From NCBI RefSeq assembly GCF_000964005.1, contig NZ_JXYP01000021.1, forward strand, positions 62,001-126,000: 64,000 nt of DNA. The letters are read 5' to 3'. The notes under the pieces are model-generated. The model had not been told where the DNA came from and did not search any database. It saw only the letters and a list, made by a program, of their open reading frames with translations. The position numbers and the translations under genes are program-made. The DNA is from Williamsia herbipolensis. Lineage in GTDB: Bacteria > Actinomycetota > Actinomycetes > Mycobacteriales > Mycobacteriaceae. Below are positions 33,952-47,437 of this stretch, in pieces; within the stretch, counting starts at the first letter, position 1; the number at the start of each line of letters is the position of its first letter.

Positions 33952-34641
33952 CTATCCCGACACGAGTCCTGTGACCCACTCGGTGTCGAACCAGGACGGC
34001 GCCTGCGAGCAGAACTCCGGTCGCGTCATCGCGCCGGCGCCCGCGGGGACCGCCCCGGCGACCGTTACACCGGTCAGACGCGGCAGGTCGTCGCGGTTGC
34101 AGCGGGTCGCGAGGTCGGGCTCGGCCGGCCACGACCCGATCACGATCCCGGCCGTGGTGAGGCCGCGCCCGCGCAGCGCATCGACGGTGAGCTCTGTGTG
34201 GTTGAGCGTGCCCAGCCCGCCGTCGGCGACGACGACGACCGGCGCGTCCAGGGCCGAGGCGACGTCGAGCATCGTGAGGTCGGTGGCGAGGCGGACGAGC
34301 ACGCCACCGGCACCCTCGACGAGCACGAGGTCGTGGCGGGCCGCCGCGTCGGCCACCGCGGCGGTGATGTCGTCGAGCGCCACCATCGGCATCCCCGCGC
34401 GGGTCGCGGCGGTCTCCGGGGCGAGCGGTTCGGGATAGCGCGCGCACTCGACGAGTGAGGTCACCCCGGCCAGTCGCCCGACCTCGGCGAGGTCGCCCGG
34501 TTCGTCGGCGCCCATACCGGTCTGCACGGGTTTGCACACCGCGACCGTCAGGCCGGCGTCCACCGCGGTGGCGGCCAGGGCTGCGGTGGCGACGGTCTTG
34601 CCGACGTCGGTCGACGTACCGGTCACCACGACGACGGTCAC
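33952..34641 (-). CDS. bioD: dethiobiotin synthetase
   Basis: 229 aa P-loop ATPase that closes the ureido ring of dethiobiotin. The P-loop is [17 protein letters not shown], with VCKPVQTGM and [12 protein letters not shown] for substrate and Mg binding. Its start at 34641 overlaps the bioF stop by 4 nt. Confidence 0.96.
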   Translation of the reverse strand: MTVVVVTGTSTDVGKTVATAALAATAVDAGLTVAVCKPVQTGMGADEPGDLAEVGRLAGVTSLVECARYPEPLAPETAATRAGMPMVALDDITAAVADAAARHDLVLVEGAGGVLVRLATDLTMLDVASALDAPVVVVADGGLGTLNHTELTVDALRGRGLTTAGIVIGSWPAEPDLATRCNRDDLPRLTGVTVAGAVPAGAGAMTRPEFCSQAPSWFDTEWVTGLVSG

Positions 34642-35828
34642 CGCTCACCTCGCGAGGGTGTTCCGGTCACCTCGGCGCGGGCGTCGTGGAGCACCTGCGC
34701 GACGTGGTCGATCTCGGCGTCGGTGAGGTCGGCGCGCACGGTGAGTCGGATGCGCGAGGTGCCCGGCGGCACCGAAGGCGGGCGGAAACACCCGACGAGC
34801 ACCCCCCGGTCGCGGCAGGCGGCCGCGACGGCCACGGCATCGGCCGGCTCACCGATGACGACCGAGACGACCGCGCCGTCGGGAACGGGCGCGCCGCACC
34901 GGTCGGCGAGACGTCGGGCGGCGGCACGTACCCGATGGGGCAGCGTCGGTTCGGACCGCAGCACCTGCAGTGCGGCGGCCGCGGCACCGACGGCCCCCGG
35001 TGCGAGACCGGTGTCGAAGATGAAGCTGCGTGCGCGGTCGACGAGGTGATCGCGCACGGCCGTCGATGCGGCCACCACGCCGCCCTGCGACCCGAGCGAC
35101 TTCGACAGCACGGCGGTCACCACGAGATCGGCGGCCCCGGCGAGCCCGAGTTCGTCGACCACTCCCCTCCCGCCGCGACCGCGGACGCCGAGCGCGTGCG
35201 CCTCGTCGACCACGAGCACCGCGCCGTGTGCGCGCGCGGCGTCGTGCAGTTCGGCGACCGGCGCGACGGCGCCGTCGATGCTGTAGACCGAGTCGGTCAC
35301 GACCATCGCGCGGGCCTCGGTGCGTGCGGCGAGGATCTCGGCGACGGCCCGGTGGTCCCCGCGGTCGGTGACCACGACCCGGGCCCGCGACAGGCGGCAT
35401 CCGTCGATGAGGGAGGCGTGCGCCCCTCCGTCGCTCACGATGAGATCGCCCCGGCCCATCAGCGAGGAGATGACGCCGACGTTGGCGAGGTATCCCGAGG
35501 AGAACACCAGCGCCGATTCGGTGCCGAGGAAGTCGGCGAGATCGGCCTCGAGCGCGGTGTGCGCCCCGGTGGTCCCGACCACCAGCCGCGACGCCGTCGC
35601 GCCGGCACCCCAGCGCGTGGTCGCCTCTACCGCGCCGGCGACGACACGCGGATCCGACGACAGTCCGAGATAGTCGTTCGAGGCCAGGTTCAGTGCGGCG
35701 TCGTCGGCGGCGCGGGGGGCGAGGACACGGTGCAGGCCGGCGTTCTCGCGCACCTGCGCAGCCTCGGTGAGCCAGTCCAGCGCCGAGGCGGTCCGGACGG
35801 TCGGGTCGGAGATCTCGCCGGCGGTCAT
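34638..35828 (-). CDS. bioF: 8-amino-7-oxononanoate synthase
   Basis: 396 aa PLP enzyme of the alpha-oxoamine synthase family that condenses pimeloyl thioester with alanine. Motifs are [35 protein letters not shown] and the PLP lysine in [14 protein letters not shown]. It starts 19 nt after the bioA stop. Confidence 0.95.
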   Translation of the reverse strand: MTAGEISDPTVRTASALDWLTEAAQVRENAGLHRVLAPRAADDAALNLASNDYLGLSSDPRVVAGAVEATTRWGAGATASRLVVGTTGAHTALEADLADFLGTESALVFSSGYLANVGVISSLMGRGDLIVSDGGAHASLIDGCRLSRARVVVTDRGDHRAVAEILAARTEARAMVVTDSVYSIDGAVAPVAELHDAARAHGAVLVVDEAHALGVRGRGGRGVVDELGLAGAADLVVTAVLSKSLGSQGGVVAASTAVRDHLVDRARSFIFDTGLAPGAVGAAAAALQVLRSEPTLPHRVRAAARRLADRCGAPVPDGAVVSVVIGEPADAVAVAAACRDRGVLVGCFRPPSVPPGTSRIRLTVRADLTDAEIDHVAQVLHDARAEVTGTPSRGER

Positions 35829-35847
35829 CGCCGATCAGCGTCTCACA

Positions 35848-37188
35848 TCACGCGGGGGCCGACGCCGCCTCGTGGGTGTCGACGACCGCGGTGATGCCGG
35901 CGACGATCGAAGCGAGGTCGGCGTCGTCGCAGATGAACGGCGGCATGGTGTAGACCAGCCGCCCGAACGGTCGCAGCCACGCCCCCGCGTCGAGGGTCGC
36001 GGTGGTCGCGGTGGCCATGTCGACGGGTTCGTGGAGTTCGACCACGCCGATCGCGCCGAGCACCCGGACGTCGGCGACACCCGGGCGGGCCCGCAGCGGC
36101 TCGAGCCCGGCGGCCAGGACGTCGTGGATGTGGGCGACCCGCGCGCGCCAGTCGCCGTCGAGCAACAGCTGCACCGACGCGACCGACACGGCGCACGCGA
36201 GCGGGTTGGCCATGAAGGTCGGCCCGTGCGCCAGCACCCCCATCTCGCCCTCGCTGATCACGGTCGCGACGTCGGCGGTGCACAGCGTGGCCGCCATCGA
36301 CAGGTAGCCGCCGGTGAGCGCCTTGCCCACGCACATGATGTCGGGTGCGACACCCGCGTGGTCGGCGGCGAACAGTTCACCGGTGCGACCGAACCCGGTG
36401 GCGATCTCGTCGAAGACGAGCAGCAGGCCGTGGTCGTCGCAGATGCGCCGCAGCTCGACGAGGTAGCGCGGATCGTGGAACCGCATCCCGCCCGCGCCCT
36501 GGACGACGGGCTCGACGATGATCGCCGCCAGCTCGTCGCGATGCGTCTGCACGAGACGCTCGATCTCGGCGACGTGAGCGGGATCGAAGCGCGCGGGCGG
36601 GGCGGGCGCGAACACCTGGTCGGTGAGGACACCGGTCCACTGCGCGTGCATGCCGCCGTCGGGGTCGCAGACGCTCATCGGGGTGAACGTGTCGCCGTGA
36701 TACCCCCCGCGCCACGTCAGCAGCCGACGTCGGCCGGTGACGCCCTGGCCGCGCCAGTACTGCAGCGCCATCTTCACCGCGACCTCGACCGAGACCGATC
36801 CGGAGTCGCAGAAGAACACCCGCTGCAGGGGGTCGGGGGTGATGTCGACGAGAAGACGCGCCAGACGCGCCGCGGGTTCGTGGGTGAGGCCACCGAACAT
36901 CACGTGCGCCATCTTCTCGATCTGGGCGCGCACCGCCGCGTCGAGCACGGGGTGGGCGTAGCCGTGGACCGCGGCCCACCAGGAGCTCATCCCGTCGACG
37001 ACCGAACGGCCGTCCGCGAGATGCAGACGGGTGCCGCGGGCGGAGTCCACCACGACCGGCGGGAACGTGGTCGCGGTCATCGAGCCGTAGGGGTGCCAGA
37101 TCAGTTCGCGATCGGTCGCGACGATGGCCTGCGCGGACAGGGGCTCGGCGGTGCCGGAGACGACGGCGGGGGGTGGATCGACGGGCAT
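35848..37188 (-). CDS. bioA: adenosylmethionine-8-amino-7-oxononanoate aminotransferase
   Basis: 446 aa class III aminotransferase. It uses S-adenosylmethionine as amino donor to make 7,8-diaminopelargonate. Motifs are WHPYGSMT near the N-terminus, [33 protein letters not shown] and the PLP lysine in [17 protein letters not shown]. It is the first gene of the bio run. The ATG at 37188 lacks a ribosome-binding site but has TACGCT six bases upstream, suggesting a leaderless transcript. Confidence 0.97.
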   Translation of the reverse strand: MPVDPPPAVVSGTAEPLSAQAIVATDRELIWHPYGSMTATTFPPVVVDSARGTRLHLADGRSVVDGMSSWWAAVHGYAHPVLDAAVRAQIEKMAHVMFGGLTHEPAARLARLLVDITPDPLQRVFFCDSGSVSVEVAVKMALQYWRGQGVTGRRRLLTWRGGYHGDTFTPMSVCDPDGGMHAQWTGVLTDQVFAPAPPARFDPAHVAEIERLVQTHRDELAAIIVEPVVQGAGGMRFHDPRYLVELRRICDDHGLLLVFDEIATGFGRTGELFAADHAGVAPDIMCVGKALTGGYLSMAATLCTADVATVISEGEMGVLAHGPTFMANPLACAVSVASVQLLLDGDWRARVAHIHDVLAAGLEPLRARPGVADVRVLGAIGVVELHEPVDMATATTATLDAGAWLRPFGRLVYTMPPFICDDADLASIVAGITAVVDTHEAASAPA

Positions 37189-37194
37189 CGGTCG

Positions 37195-37200
37195 AGCGTA
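37195..37200 (-). promoter_or_regulatory. -10 element for a leaderless bioA transcript
   Basis: TACGCT (37200-37195 on the minus strand) matches TANNNT and lies 6 nt from the bioA ATG, with no Shine-Dalgarno sequence between. No convincing -35 and no convincing BioQ-type palindrome were found in the 141-nt divergent region up to the acyltransferase start. Confidence 0.4.
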
Positions 37201-37329
37201 TCGGGCCGTTGTGCCAGGTCCGACCGGCGTGCCCGGGCGCCGCCGACGTGGAATTCACGCGCACGAAAGGTACATTGCAACGCGAAGAACAGTTGTGTGG
37301 ATCGGCGAGAGAGCAGTGGGACTGACGAC

Positions 37330-39570
37330 GTGGTGACCGCCCCGGCACGCTCTGAGGAGCGGACGCAGACCGACGTCGATCCGGCGTCGGCGTACCGCAC
37401 CGACCTCGACGGGCTCCGCGGGATCGCAATCGCGCTGGTCGCCTGCTTCCACATCTGGTTCGGCCGGGTCTCCGGTGGTGTCGACGTGTTCCTCACCCTC
37501 TCGGGCTACTTCTTCGTCGGTTCACTGCTCAAGCACGTGATCGTCAGTCAGAGCCCGTCGGTCTCGCTCGCGACAGCGGTCAACCCGCTGCGCCGCCTCA
37601 CCCGTCTGGCCCGGCGTCTGCTGCCCGCACTGGTCACGGTGCTCCTGGTCGTCACGGTGCTCACCGTCGTCGTCCTGCCGCAGACCCGCTGGGTCGCCAC
37701 CGGCCGTGAGGTGATCGCGAGCGCGCTGTACTACCAGAACTGGTTCCTGGCCTTCAATTCCCAGGACTACACCGCGGCCAGCTCGGCGAACAGCCCGCTG
37801 CAGCATCTGTGGTCGATGTCGGTGCAGGGCCAGTTCTTCGTCGTCACCATCCTCACCGCCCTGGCGTTCGCCGGTCTGCTCAAGATGGTCTCGTCGGTGC
37901 TGCCGGCGGTGCGCCGACCCGCCGTCATCCGCGCGATCGTCGGGCTGGCGATCCTCGCGGTCGCGGCCGTGTCGTTCTACTGGGCGCACATGCGGATGCC
38001 GATCAACCAGCAGTTCAACTACTACGACACGATCGCGCGGACCTGGGAGCCTCTCGCCGGCGGACTCCTCGCGGTGTGGATGCCCCGCGTGCGCGTACCG
38101 CTCTGGATCCGTAACACCGTCGCCGTCGCCGCGCTCGGGCTCATCGTCACCTGCGGGTGGTGGATCGTCGGCGTCGAGTCCTACCCCGGACCGCTGGCCC
38201 TCGTCCCCGTGCTCGCGACGCTCGCGATCATCTGGTCCGGTGCCACCGCGACCCAGCGCGGCGACCGTGTCGCGATGCCCGTCGTCAACCGCGGCCTGGC
38301 CTCGCGGTTCCCGGTGTGGCTCGGTTCGATCTCCTACGCGCTCTACCTGTGGCACTGGCCGCTGCTGATCTTCTACCTGGCCTGGCGGCAGAAGAACTCG
38401 GCGTCGTTCGTCGAGGGTGTCGTGCTGATCGCCGTGTCGATCGGGCTGGCGTGGTCGACGAAGCGATGGGTCGAGGATCCGCTGCGTGCACCGCGCTCGG
38501 CGAGCACGTCCGGTACGGGCACCGACCATCGGCCCGCCGACGGTGCGGGCACCGCCGCCTCGCTGCGCGACCCGGTGCTCGGCGGCGGGGCCCGCCACCG
38601 CCGCGCGCGCCGTGCGGTCTCCTACGCGGGCGCGCTGACCTCACTGCTCGTGGTGGGTGTGCTGGTGGCCGGGGTCGGGATCACCGCCTGGGAGCGACAC
38701 GTCGACGGCATCACCGTCGACACACGCAACCTCGACCCGACCATCTATCCCGGTGCCCGCGCGTTCCTCGAGGGCGCACCGGTCCCCCACGTCGACCCGG
38801 TACCGAAGGCCCTCGAGGTCCTCAAGGACCTGCCCGAGACGTCCTACGACGGCTTCATCAGCAACTTCACCGACCCGGAGCTGCGCGTCGGCGTCTACGG
38901 CGACCCCACCGCGACGCGCACGATCGCGCTCGCCGGCGGCTCCCACGCCGAGTACTGGATCTCCGCGCTCGATCTGCTGGGCAAGCAGTACCACTTCAAG
39001 GTCACCACCTATCTCAAGATGGGCTGTCCCCTCTCGACCGATCCCGCACCGGAGGAGAACGGCGTCCCCTATCCGCAGTGCGCCGAGTGGGTGCGCGGCA
39101 CGATGCGGCGCATCATCGCCGACCGACCCGACGCCGTGTTCACCAACTCGACCCGTCCGCGCGACGGCATCGTCGGCGAGTGGGTGCCGCCGGACTACCT
39201 GGGCATCTTCGATCAGTTCAACCGCGCCGGCATCCCCGTCCTCGGCGTGCGCGACAGCGTGTGGCCACACAACGGCAAGGGCGCCATCGACAGCCCCACC
39301 TGCCTGGCCAACGGCGGCAGCGCCAGGAGCTGCGGGACCTCCCGCTCCACGGCGTACGGGGCGGTGAACCCGACCGAGGCCGTGGTCGCGCAGTTCCCGA
39401 ACCTGCACCCGATCGACCTGAGCCGGGGCTGGTGTGACGAGACCTTCTGCCCCGCGATCATCGGCAACGTCACCGTCTACCACGACTGGCACCACCTCAG
39501 CGCCACCTTCGTCCGCAGCCTGGCCCCCGAGCTCCAGCGCCAGCTGCAGGCCGTGTTCCCCTGGGCCTGA
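37330..39570 (+). CDS. OafA-type membrane acyltransferase with C-terminal SGNH domain
   Basis: About 746 aa. Residues about 20-380 are an acyltransferase-3 domain with roughly ten membrane helices, beginning YRTDLDGLRGIAIALVACFH with the conserved His. A charged linker and one more helix (SLLVVGVLVAGVGITAWE) lead to an extracytoplasmic SGNH-like domain. In that domain GGSHAEYW is the nucleophile block and YHDWHHLS the Asp-His block. Such proteins acylate cell-envelope glycans. The open frame continues far upstream through antisense bioA. Start is ambiguous between adjacent GTGs at 37330 and 37333, both with weak ribosome-binding sites. In M. tuberculosis a similar gene (Rv1565c) also lies beside treX and bioA. 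Confidence 0.86.
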   Translation: MVTAPARSEERTQTDVDPASAYRTDLDGLRGIAIALVACFHIWFGRVSGGVDVFLTLSGYFFVGSLLKHVIVSQSPSVSLATAVNPLRRLTRLARRLLPALVTVLLVVTVLTVVVLPQTRWVATGREVIASALYYQNWFLAFNSQDYTAASSANSPLQHLWSMSVQGQFFVVTILTALAFAGLLKMVSSVLPAVRRPAVIRAIVGLAILAVAAVSFYWAHMRMPINQQFNYYDTIARTWEPLAGGLLAVWMPRVRVPLWIRNTVAVAALGLIVTCGWWIVGVESYPGPLALVPVLATLAIIWSGATATQRGDRVAMPVVNRGLASRFPVWLGSISYALYLWHWPLLIFYLAWRQKNSASFVEGVVLIAVSIGLAWSTKRWVEDPLRAPRSASTSGTGTDHRPADGAGTAASLRDPVLGGGARHRRARRAVSYAGALTSLLVVGVLVAGVGITAWERHVDGITVDTRNLDPTIYPGARAFLEGAPVPHVDPVPKALEVLKDLPETSYDGFISNFTDPELRVGVYGDPTATRTIALAGGSHAEYWISALDLLGKQYHFKVTTYLKMGCPLSTDPAPEENGVPYPQCAEWVRGTMRRIIADRPDAVFTNSTRPRDGIVGEWVPPDYLGIFDQFNRAGIPVLGVRDSVWPHNGKGAIDSPTCLANGGSARSCGTSRSTAYGAVNPTEAVVAQFPNLHPIDLSRGWCDETFCPAIIGNVTVYHDWHHLSATFVRSLAPELQRQLQAVFPWA

Positions 39571-39636
39571 ACCTCTTTCGTTCGCGGCACCGTCACGGTC
39601 GCCGCTGTCGTCGGCGGGCACCGAGCACGGTCCGAG

Positions 39637-39665
39637 ATGAGCGGACGGCCTGCGGCGGCTAGTGT
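39637..39665 (+). promoter_or_regulatory. candidate promoter of the glgX-treY operon
   Basis: ATGAGC (39637-39642) and TAGTGT (39660-39665) are separated by 17 nt. The predicted transcription start falls near 39672, which is exactly the ATG of a 7-codon ORF just upstream of glgX. The -35 shares three of six bases with TTGACA, the -10 fits TANNNT. Confidence 0.4.
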
Positions 39666-39671
39666 CGGTGC

Positions 39672-39691
39672 ATGAACTCGCGAGGGTGGGA

Positions 39692-39695
<4 letters not shown>
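39672..39695 (+). CDS. 7-codon upstream ORF (MNSRGWE) overlapping the glgX start
   Basis: ATG at 39672 opens a frame of seven codons ending in TGA at 39693-39695. That stop overlaps the glgX ATG (39692) in an ATGA arrangement. Its own ATG lies 6 nt after the -10-like TAGTGT, so it could be read from a leaderless mRNA and couple translation to glgX. Whether it is translated is unknown. It may be chance, because an independent GA-rich ribosome-binding site precedes the glgX start. Confidence 0.3.
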
Positions 39696-42124
<2,429 letters not shown>

Positions 42125-42127
42125 GCG

Positions 42128-44497
42128 GTGGCCGGCACCACGGCCACGGGCGACGCCGAGATCACCCCCGTCCCACTACGACCCGCGTTCGTCGCGACCT
42201 ACCGTCTGCAACTGACCGCCGACCTCACCTTCGCCGACGTCGTCGATCTGCTCCCGCACATCGCCGCACTGGGCGTCAGTCACCTGTACCTGTCGCCGAT
42301 CGGCACCGCGATGGCCGGTTCGACACACGGATACGACTGGGTGCCGCCACCCGAGGTGTCGCCGGTCCTCGGGGGACTCGACGGCCTACGCGCGCTGCGC
42401 GCCGCCGCACGGTCGGCCGGGCTGGGCATCATCGTCGACATCGTGCCCAACCACACCGGTGTCGAGGACCCACGACAGAACCCGTGGTGGTGGGACGTGC
42501 TCACCCACGGTCGTGACTCTGAGTACGCCACGTATTTCGACATCGACCTCGGCAGCGACAACGGCGTCGACGGCCGCATCGCGTTGCCGGTTCTCGGCGA
42601 GGCCGCCGACGTGGACGCACTGACCATCGACACCGCCTCTGCGACACCGGAACTGGCGTTCTACGAACACCGGTTCCCCCTGGCACCCGGCACCGACACC
42701 ACCGATGCCCGCACGGCCCACGATGCGCAGCACTACCGTCTGGTGCCCTGGGACGCCGGCCTCATCGGGTACCGGCGGTTCTTCGCCGTCAACGGCCTGG
42801 CCGGGATGCGGCAGGAGGATCCCGCGGTCTACGACGCGACACACACCCTGGTGCGCCGGTTGATCGAGGAGGATCTCACCGACGGCCTGCGCGTCGACCA
42901 TCCCGACGGTCTCACCGACCCGGTCGGTTACCTCGCCCGCCTGCGGGCCGACATCGGCGAGGACCGGCTGCTGTTGATCGAGAAGATCCTCTCCACCGAC
43001 GAGGATCTCGACCCGTCACTGCCGGTCGACGGGACCACCGGTTACGAGGCGCTGCGCGTGGTCGACGGCGTGCTGATCGACCGCTCCGCCGCCGAGTCGT
43101 TCACCGACATCCACCGCTCGGTGACCGGCAACGCCGGCGACCGGGCCTGGATCGACGATCACGAACACGCCGTCAAACTCGACACCCTCGCGGAACTGTT
43201 CAGCGCCGAACGCGCGCGTCTGCGGCGCGCCATCGTCGCGACCACCGATGCCGGCGCACCGCCGGTGGAATCCGCCGAACTCGACGCCGCCATCGGCGAG
43301 GTGGTGGCCTCGCTCGGCGTGTACCGCGCCGACTACCCGACGCTGCGCCAGCGGCTCATCGACACCTTCGCCGAGGTGGAACGCCGCCGCCCCGAGCTGT
43401 CGGCCGCACTCGACACGATCGAGGCCGCGGTGGCCGTCGACGGCGAGGCGTCGGCACGACTGGCCCAGGTCTGCGGGGCGACGACGGCGAAGAGCGTCGA
43501 GGACTGCCTGTTCTACCGGACCGCGCGTCTGGTGAGCCTGCAGGAGGTGGGGGGTGACCCCGGCCTGTTCGGTACCTCGGTCGCCGACTTCCACGCCTTC
43601 TGCGTCGCCCGCGCCCGTGACTGGCCCTCGGCGATGACGACTCTGTCGACCCACGACACCAAACGCGGCGAGGACGTCCGTGCGCGCATCGGTCTACTGA
43701 CCCGGCACCCCGACCGGTGGTGGGCACTGGTCGAGCGGATGGTGTCGACGACCCCGCCGCCGGAGCCGACGACCGGACTGTTCCTGCTGCAGAACATCAT
43801 CGGCGTGTGGCCGCTCGACGGGGCGCCCGTCTCGACCGGACTCCGCGAGCGGCTGCACGACTACACGACCAAGGCGATCCGCGAGGCCGGGACGATCACC
43901 ACCTGGACCCGTGTGGACACCGAGACCGAGGGGCAGGTGCACGCCTGGGTCGACGACGTGCTCGACGGACCCGTGGGCGCCGACATCGCGACGCTCGTGG
44001 CCGAACTGCGGGACGAGATCGTCGACGCCTGCGTCGTCCACAAGGCGCTGGGGCTGTTCATGCCCGGCTTCGGTGACGTGTACCAGGGCACCGAGTGGTT
44101 CGAGGACAGCCTCGTCGACCCCGACAACCGCCGGCCCGTCGACTACACGCAGTCCCTAGACCACCCCAAGACCGCGATGGTCACCGTTGCGCTCGCCGTG
44201 CGACGCGGTCACCGCGAATCCTTCGGCCCGGGATCGCGGTACGTGCCGCTGACGAGCCACGGCGCGGAGTCCGAGGAGGTCATCGCGTTCGCGCGCGGAC
44301 ACGGCGACGACCTCGACGTGGTCGTGGTGGCCGCCCGCGCGGCGGTCGAACGCCTCGGTGATCCGACGGGGACGACCGTCGAACTCCCCGAGGGACGGTG
44401 GCGTTCCCCGATCACCGGTGCGGCCGCGGCCGGTACCGTCGACGTGGCGACGCTGTGGTCCGCCGGACCCGTCGCCGTTCTCGAACGCGTCGCCTGA
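42128..44497 (+). CDS. treY: malto-oligosyltrehalose synthase
   Basis: 789 aa GH13 enzyme that turns the reducing end of a maltodextrin into a trehalose unit. Motifs are [52 protein letters not shown] with the nucleophile Asp, [13 protein letters not shown] with the acid Glu, and [14 protein letters not shown]. The GTG start follows the glgX stop after 3 nt. Its partner treZ is 9.6 kb downstream rather than adjacent, because the polyol cassette lies between them. Confidence 0.96.
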   Translation: MAGTTATGDAEITPVPLRPAFVATYRLQLTADLTFADVVDLLPHIAALGVSHLYLSPIGTAMAGSTHGYDWVPPPEVSPVLGGLDGLRALRAAARSAGLGIIVDIVPNHTGVEDPRQNPWWWDVLTHGRDSEYATYFDIDLGSDNGVDGRIALPVLGEAADVDALTIDTASATPELAFYEHRFPLAPGTDTTDARTAHDAQHYRLVPWDAGLIGYRRFFAVNGLAGMRQEDPAVYDATHTLVRRLIEEDLTDGLRVDHPDGLTDPVGYLARLRADIGEDRLLLIEKILSTDEDLDPSLPVDGTTGYEALRVVDGVLIDRSAAESFTDIHRSVTGNAGDRAWIDDHEHAVKLDTLAELFSAERARLRRAIVATTDAGAPPVESAELDAAIGEVVASLGVYRADYPTLRQRLIDTFAEVERRRPELSAALDTIEAAVAVDGEASARLAQVCGATTAKSVEDCLFYRTARLVSLQEVGGDPGLFGTSVADFHAFCVARARDWPSAMTTLSTHDTKRGEDVRARIGLLTRHPDRWWALVERMVSTTPPPEPTTGLFLLQNIIGVWPLDGAPVSTGLRERLHDYTTKAIREAGTITTWTRVDTETEGQVHAWVDDVLDGPVGADIATLVAELRDEIVDACVVHKALGLFMPGFGDVYQGTEWFEDSLVDPDNRRPVDYTQSLDHPKTAMVTVALAVRRGHRESFGPGSRYVPLTSHGAESEEVIAFARGHGDDLDVVVVAARAAVERLGDPTGTTVELPEGRWRSPITGAAAAGTVDVATLWSAGPVAVLERVA

Positions 44498-44508
44498 GAG
44501 GAACCGCC

Positions 44509-45903
44509 GTGGGGCTCGTCGCCGGAATCGACTCGTCGACCCAGTCGTGCAAGGTCGTCGTCCGCGACGCCGACGACGGAACCCTCATCCGGTCGGGACG
44601 CGCCGATCACCCGCCGGGCACCGAGATCGACCCGCGTGAGTGGGCGCAGGCGATGGACGCCGCGATCAGCGCCGCAGGCGGTCTCGACGACGTCGACGCC
44701 GTCGCGGTCGGCGCCCAACAACACGGCATGATCTGTCTCGACGAGGCCGGGAACACGGTGCGGGATGCGTTGCTGTGGAACGACACCCGCTCGGCGCCCG
44801 CCGCGAACGACCTCATCGACGACCTCGGTGGCGCCGCCGCCTGGGCCGAACGCATCGGGGTCGTCCCGGTCGCGTCGATCACCGCGACCAAACTGCGGTG
44901 GCTCGCCGACACCGAACCCCACCACGCCGACGCGACCGCCGCGGTCTGCCTGCCCCACGACTGGCTGACCTGGCGACTGCGCGGGAGCACCGACATCGCC
45001 GACCTCACCACCGATCGCAGCGACGCCAGCGGCACCGGCTACTTCTCGGCCGTGACCGGCGACTACGACCACAACCTGCTGTCGATGGCGCTGCGCGGTC
45101 GCACACCGATGCTCCCCGCGGTACTGGGCCCGCACGACTCCCCCGGCGACGCCTCCGGCGGGGCCCGTCTCGGCGCCGGCGCGGGCGACAACGCCTCGGC
45201 CGCACTGGCGTTGGACGCGCGACCCGGAGATGTCATCGTCTCGCTCGGCACGTCGGGTGTCGTGTCGGCGGTGACCGACGTCGGCTCCCACGACGCGGAC
45301 GGCTACGTGGCGGGATTCGCCGATGCGACCGGACGCCAGTTGCCGTTGGTCTGCACCCTCAACGGGGCTCCGGTGCTGGCGTCGATCGCACGGATGCTCG
45401 GCGTCGACCTCGACACCTTCGCCGACCTCGCGCTCTCGGCGGAGCCGGGATCGGGTGGGGCCAGCCTCATCCCGTATTTCGAGGGCGAACGCTCACCGAA
45501 CCTCCCCGACGCGCGCGCGACCCTGGCCGGCCTCTCGATCGCCAACTCCACCCCGGCGACCATCGCACGCGCCGCCGTGGAGGGTCTGCTGTGTTCCCTC
45601 GCCGACGGCCTCGGGTTCATCGTCGCCCAGGGCGTCCGCGCCCAGCGCGTCATCCTCGTCGGCGGCGGCGTCCGCTCCCGTGCGGTCCGCGAGATCGCCC
45701 CGACCGTCTTCGGTCTGCCGGTACTGGTACCCGAACCGGGCGAGTACGTCGCCGACGGCGCCGCACGCCAGGCCGCGTGGGCGCTGACCGGCGCCGACAC
45801 CCCACCGACGTGGGCGCTGTCGACGACCGAGCGGTTCGAGGCCGAGCACGCCCCGGCGATCCTCGAGCAGTACCGCGCCGCGCAGGCGCAGACCTACCGG
45901 TGA
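44509..45903 (+). CDS. xylB: xylulokinase (FGGY family)
   Basis: 464 aa. It phosphorylates D-xylulose to xylulose 5-phosphate for the pentose phosphate pathway. FGGY motifs are [48 protein letters not shown] and [19 protein letters not shown]. The GTG at 44509 has AGAGGA 7 nt upstream and starts 11 nt after treY on the same strand. It is convergent with the mannitol-type dehydrogenase gene, 22 nt away. Together with the polyol dehydrogenases it suggests arabitol, xylitol or mannitol catabolism. Confidence 0.9.
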   Translation: MGLVAGIDSSTQSCKVVVRDADDGTLIRSGRADHPPGTEIDPREWAQAMDAAISAAGGLDDVDAVAVGAQQHGMICLDEAGNTVRDALLWNDTRSAPAANDLIDDLGGAAAWAERIGVVPVASITATKLRWLADTEPHHADATAAVCLPHDWLTWRLRGSTDIADLTTDRSDASGTGYFSAVTGDYDHNLLSMALRGRTPMLPAVLGPHDSPGDASGGARLGAGAGDNASAALALDARPGDVIVSLGTSGVVSAVTDVGSHDADGYVAGFADATGRQLPLVCTLNGAPVLASIARMLGVDLDTFADLALSAEPGSGGASLIPYFEGERSPNLPDARATLAGLSIANSTPATIARAAVEGLLCSLADGLGFIVAQGVRAQRVILVGGGVRSRAVREIAPTVFGLPVLVPEPGEYVADGAARQAAWALTGADTPPTWALSTTERFEAEHAPAILEQYRAAQAQTYR

Positions 45904-45925
45904 CCCACCGCCCGACGGTGCGCCG

Positions 45926-47437
45926 CTACGAGTCCCCGAGCAGCGCGACCAGCGTGTCGTGCGCACCGTTCTCGCGCAGGCTCCGCAGCGCCCACGTGTA
46001 GGGCTCCATGAAGTCCGCGCGGTCGGCGAGGTCGCCGAAGAGGTCGGTGACGCCGACGAAGGCACGGGGATCGGTCCGACTGGCCTGCGCCAGCGGCATC
46101 AGGAGATCCCGCCGCTGATCGACGATCTCGATCGGCGAACCCTGCTCGTCGACCCCCTCGGCGTACCGGGTCCATGCCGCCACGACCGCGGCCGAGCACG
46201 CGACCGAGCCACCGTCGTCGAGACGCTCGACGATGACCGGCACCAGCCACTGCGGGATCCGGTCGGAGGACTCGGCGCACAGTCGCGCGATGGTGTCGCC
46301 GATGGCCGGATTGGCGAAGCGCTCGAGAAGGGTGTCGATGTAGTCGTCGAGGTCGACTCCCGGGACGGCGGCGAGCGTGGGGCGTCCCTCGTCCTGCATG
46401 TAGGTGCGCAGCAGTTTCTCCAGCAACGGATCGCGAGCCGCCTCGTCGACCAGCCGATGGCCCAGGAGATGACCGAAGTAGCACAGCGCCTGATGGCCGG
46501 CGTTGAGCAAGCGCAGCTTCATGAGTTCGTACGGCGCGACATCGGCGACCATCTGCACGCCGACCGCCTCGAACGCCGGCCGTCCCGCGGAGAACTCGTC
46601 CTCGAGAACCCACTGGGTGAACGGCTCGGCCACCACCGGCCATCGGTCGGCGATGCCGGTGCGGGCGGCGACCTCGTCGGCCAGTCCGTTCGGCGTGGCC
46701 GGGGTGATGCGGTCGACCATCGAGTTGGGGAACGCGGTGTGCAGCTCCATCCACTCGGCGAGTTCGGGATCGGCGGCGCCGGCGAAGGCGGTGAAGACCC
46801 GTCGTGCCATGTGTCCGTTGCCGGGGATGTTGTCGCACGACATCACCGTGAACGACGCGACACCGCGGGCACGCCGCCGTCGCAACGCCTCGGTGATCAG
46901 TCCGAACGTGGTGCGCGGGATCGCGTTCGGGGTGAGATCGGCCGCGACGTCGGGCGCCGACAGGTCGAACTCACCGGTCGAGCTCGAGATGTTGTACCCA
47001 CCCTCGGTGACGGTCAGCGAGACGATGCGGGTGGTCGGCGCGGCCATCGTCTCGATCACCTTTTCCGGGTCGTCGGGGGCGAAGAGGTAGTCCACGATCG
47101 ACCCGACGACCGAGGTCTCGACGACCCCGTCGGGGTGTTTCAGCGTGAGCGTGTAGAGCCCGTCCTGCGGCGCGAGGGCATCGCGCATCCTCGCGTCGCC
47201 CGGGAGCACACCGACCCCGCAGATCGACCACGGCGGCGAGGGTGTCGCGGCGAGCAGACGATCGACGTACATCGCCTGATGGGCCCGGTGAAATCCTCCG
47301 ACCCCGAAGTGGACGATTCCGCAGGGGTTCTCGTGCCGCGCGTACTGCGGCACCGTGACCGATGCGATCTCTCCGAGGTGTTCGTCGTCGAGCGTGGTGA
47401 CCGGCCCCGCCGATGCACCGTCGATCGTCTGCGTCAT
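45926..47437 (-). CDS. mannitol 2-dehydrogenase-family protein (D-mannitol/D-arabitol dehydrogenase)
   Basis: 503 aa, usual for polyol-specific long-chain dehydrogenases that oxidise mannitol to fructose or arabitol to xylulose with NAD. The N-terminal Rossmann region has IVHFGVGGFHRAHQAMYVD. The catalytic block KLRLLNAGHQAL holds the Lys-Asn-His triad (K-x4-N-x2-H). The ATG at 47437 has AGGAG 8 nt upstream and overlaps the stop of the zinc dehydrogenase gene as ATGA. The frame stays open through that upstream gene but is not coding there. Confidence 0.93.
   Translation of the reverse strand: MTQTIDGASAGPVTTLDDEHLGEIASVTVPQYARHENPCGIVHFGVGGFHRAHQAMYVDRLLAATPSPPWSICGVGVLPGDARMRDALAPQDGLYTLTLKHPDGVVETSVVGSIVDYLFAPDDPEKVIETMAAPTTRIVSLTVTEGGYNISSSTGEFDLSAPDVAADLTPNAIPRTTFGLITEALRRRRARGVASFTVMSCDNIPGNGHMARRVFTAFAGAADPELAEWMELHTAFPNSMVDRITPATPNGLADEVAARTGIADRWPVVAEPFTQWVLEDEFSAGRPAFEAVGVQMVADVAPYELMKLRLLNAGHQALCYFGHLLGHRLVDEAARDPLLEKLLRTYMQDEGRPTLAAVPGVDLDDYIDTLLERFANPAIGDTIARLCAESSDRIPQWLVPVIVERLDDGGSVACSAAVVAAWTRYAEGVDEQGSPIEIVDQRRDLLMPLAQASRTDPRAFVGVTDLFGDLADRADFMEPYTWALRSLRENGAHDTLVALLGDS

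Noticed and set aside
35767-37329. Upstream half of the long open frame that ends in the acyltransferase
   Set aside because: It lies antisense to bioA; the conserved acyltransferase sequence begins only after about 37380.
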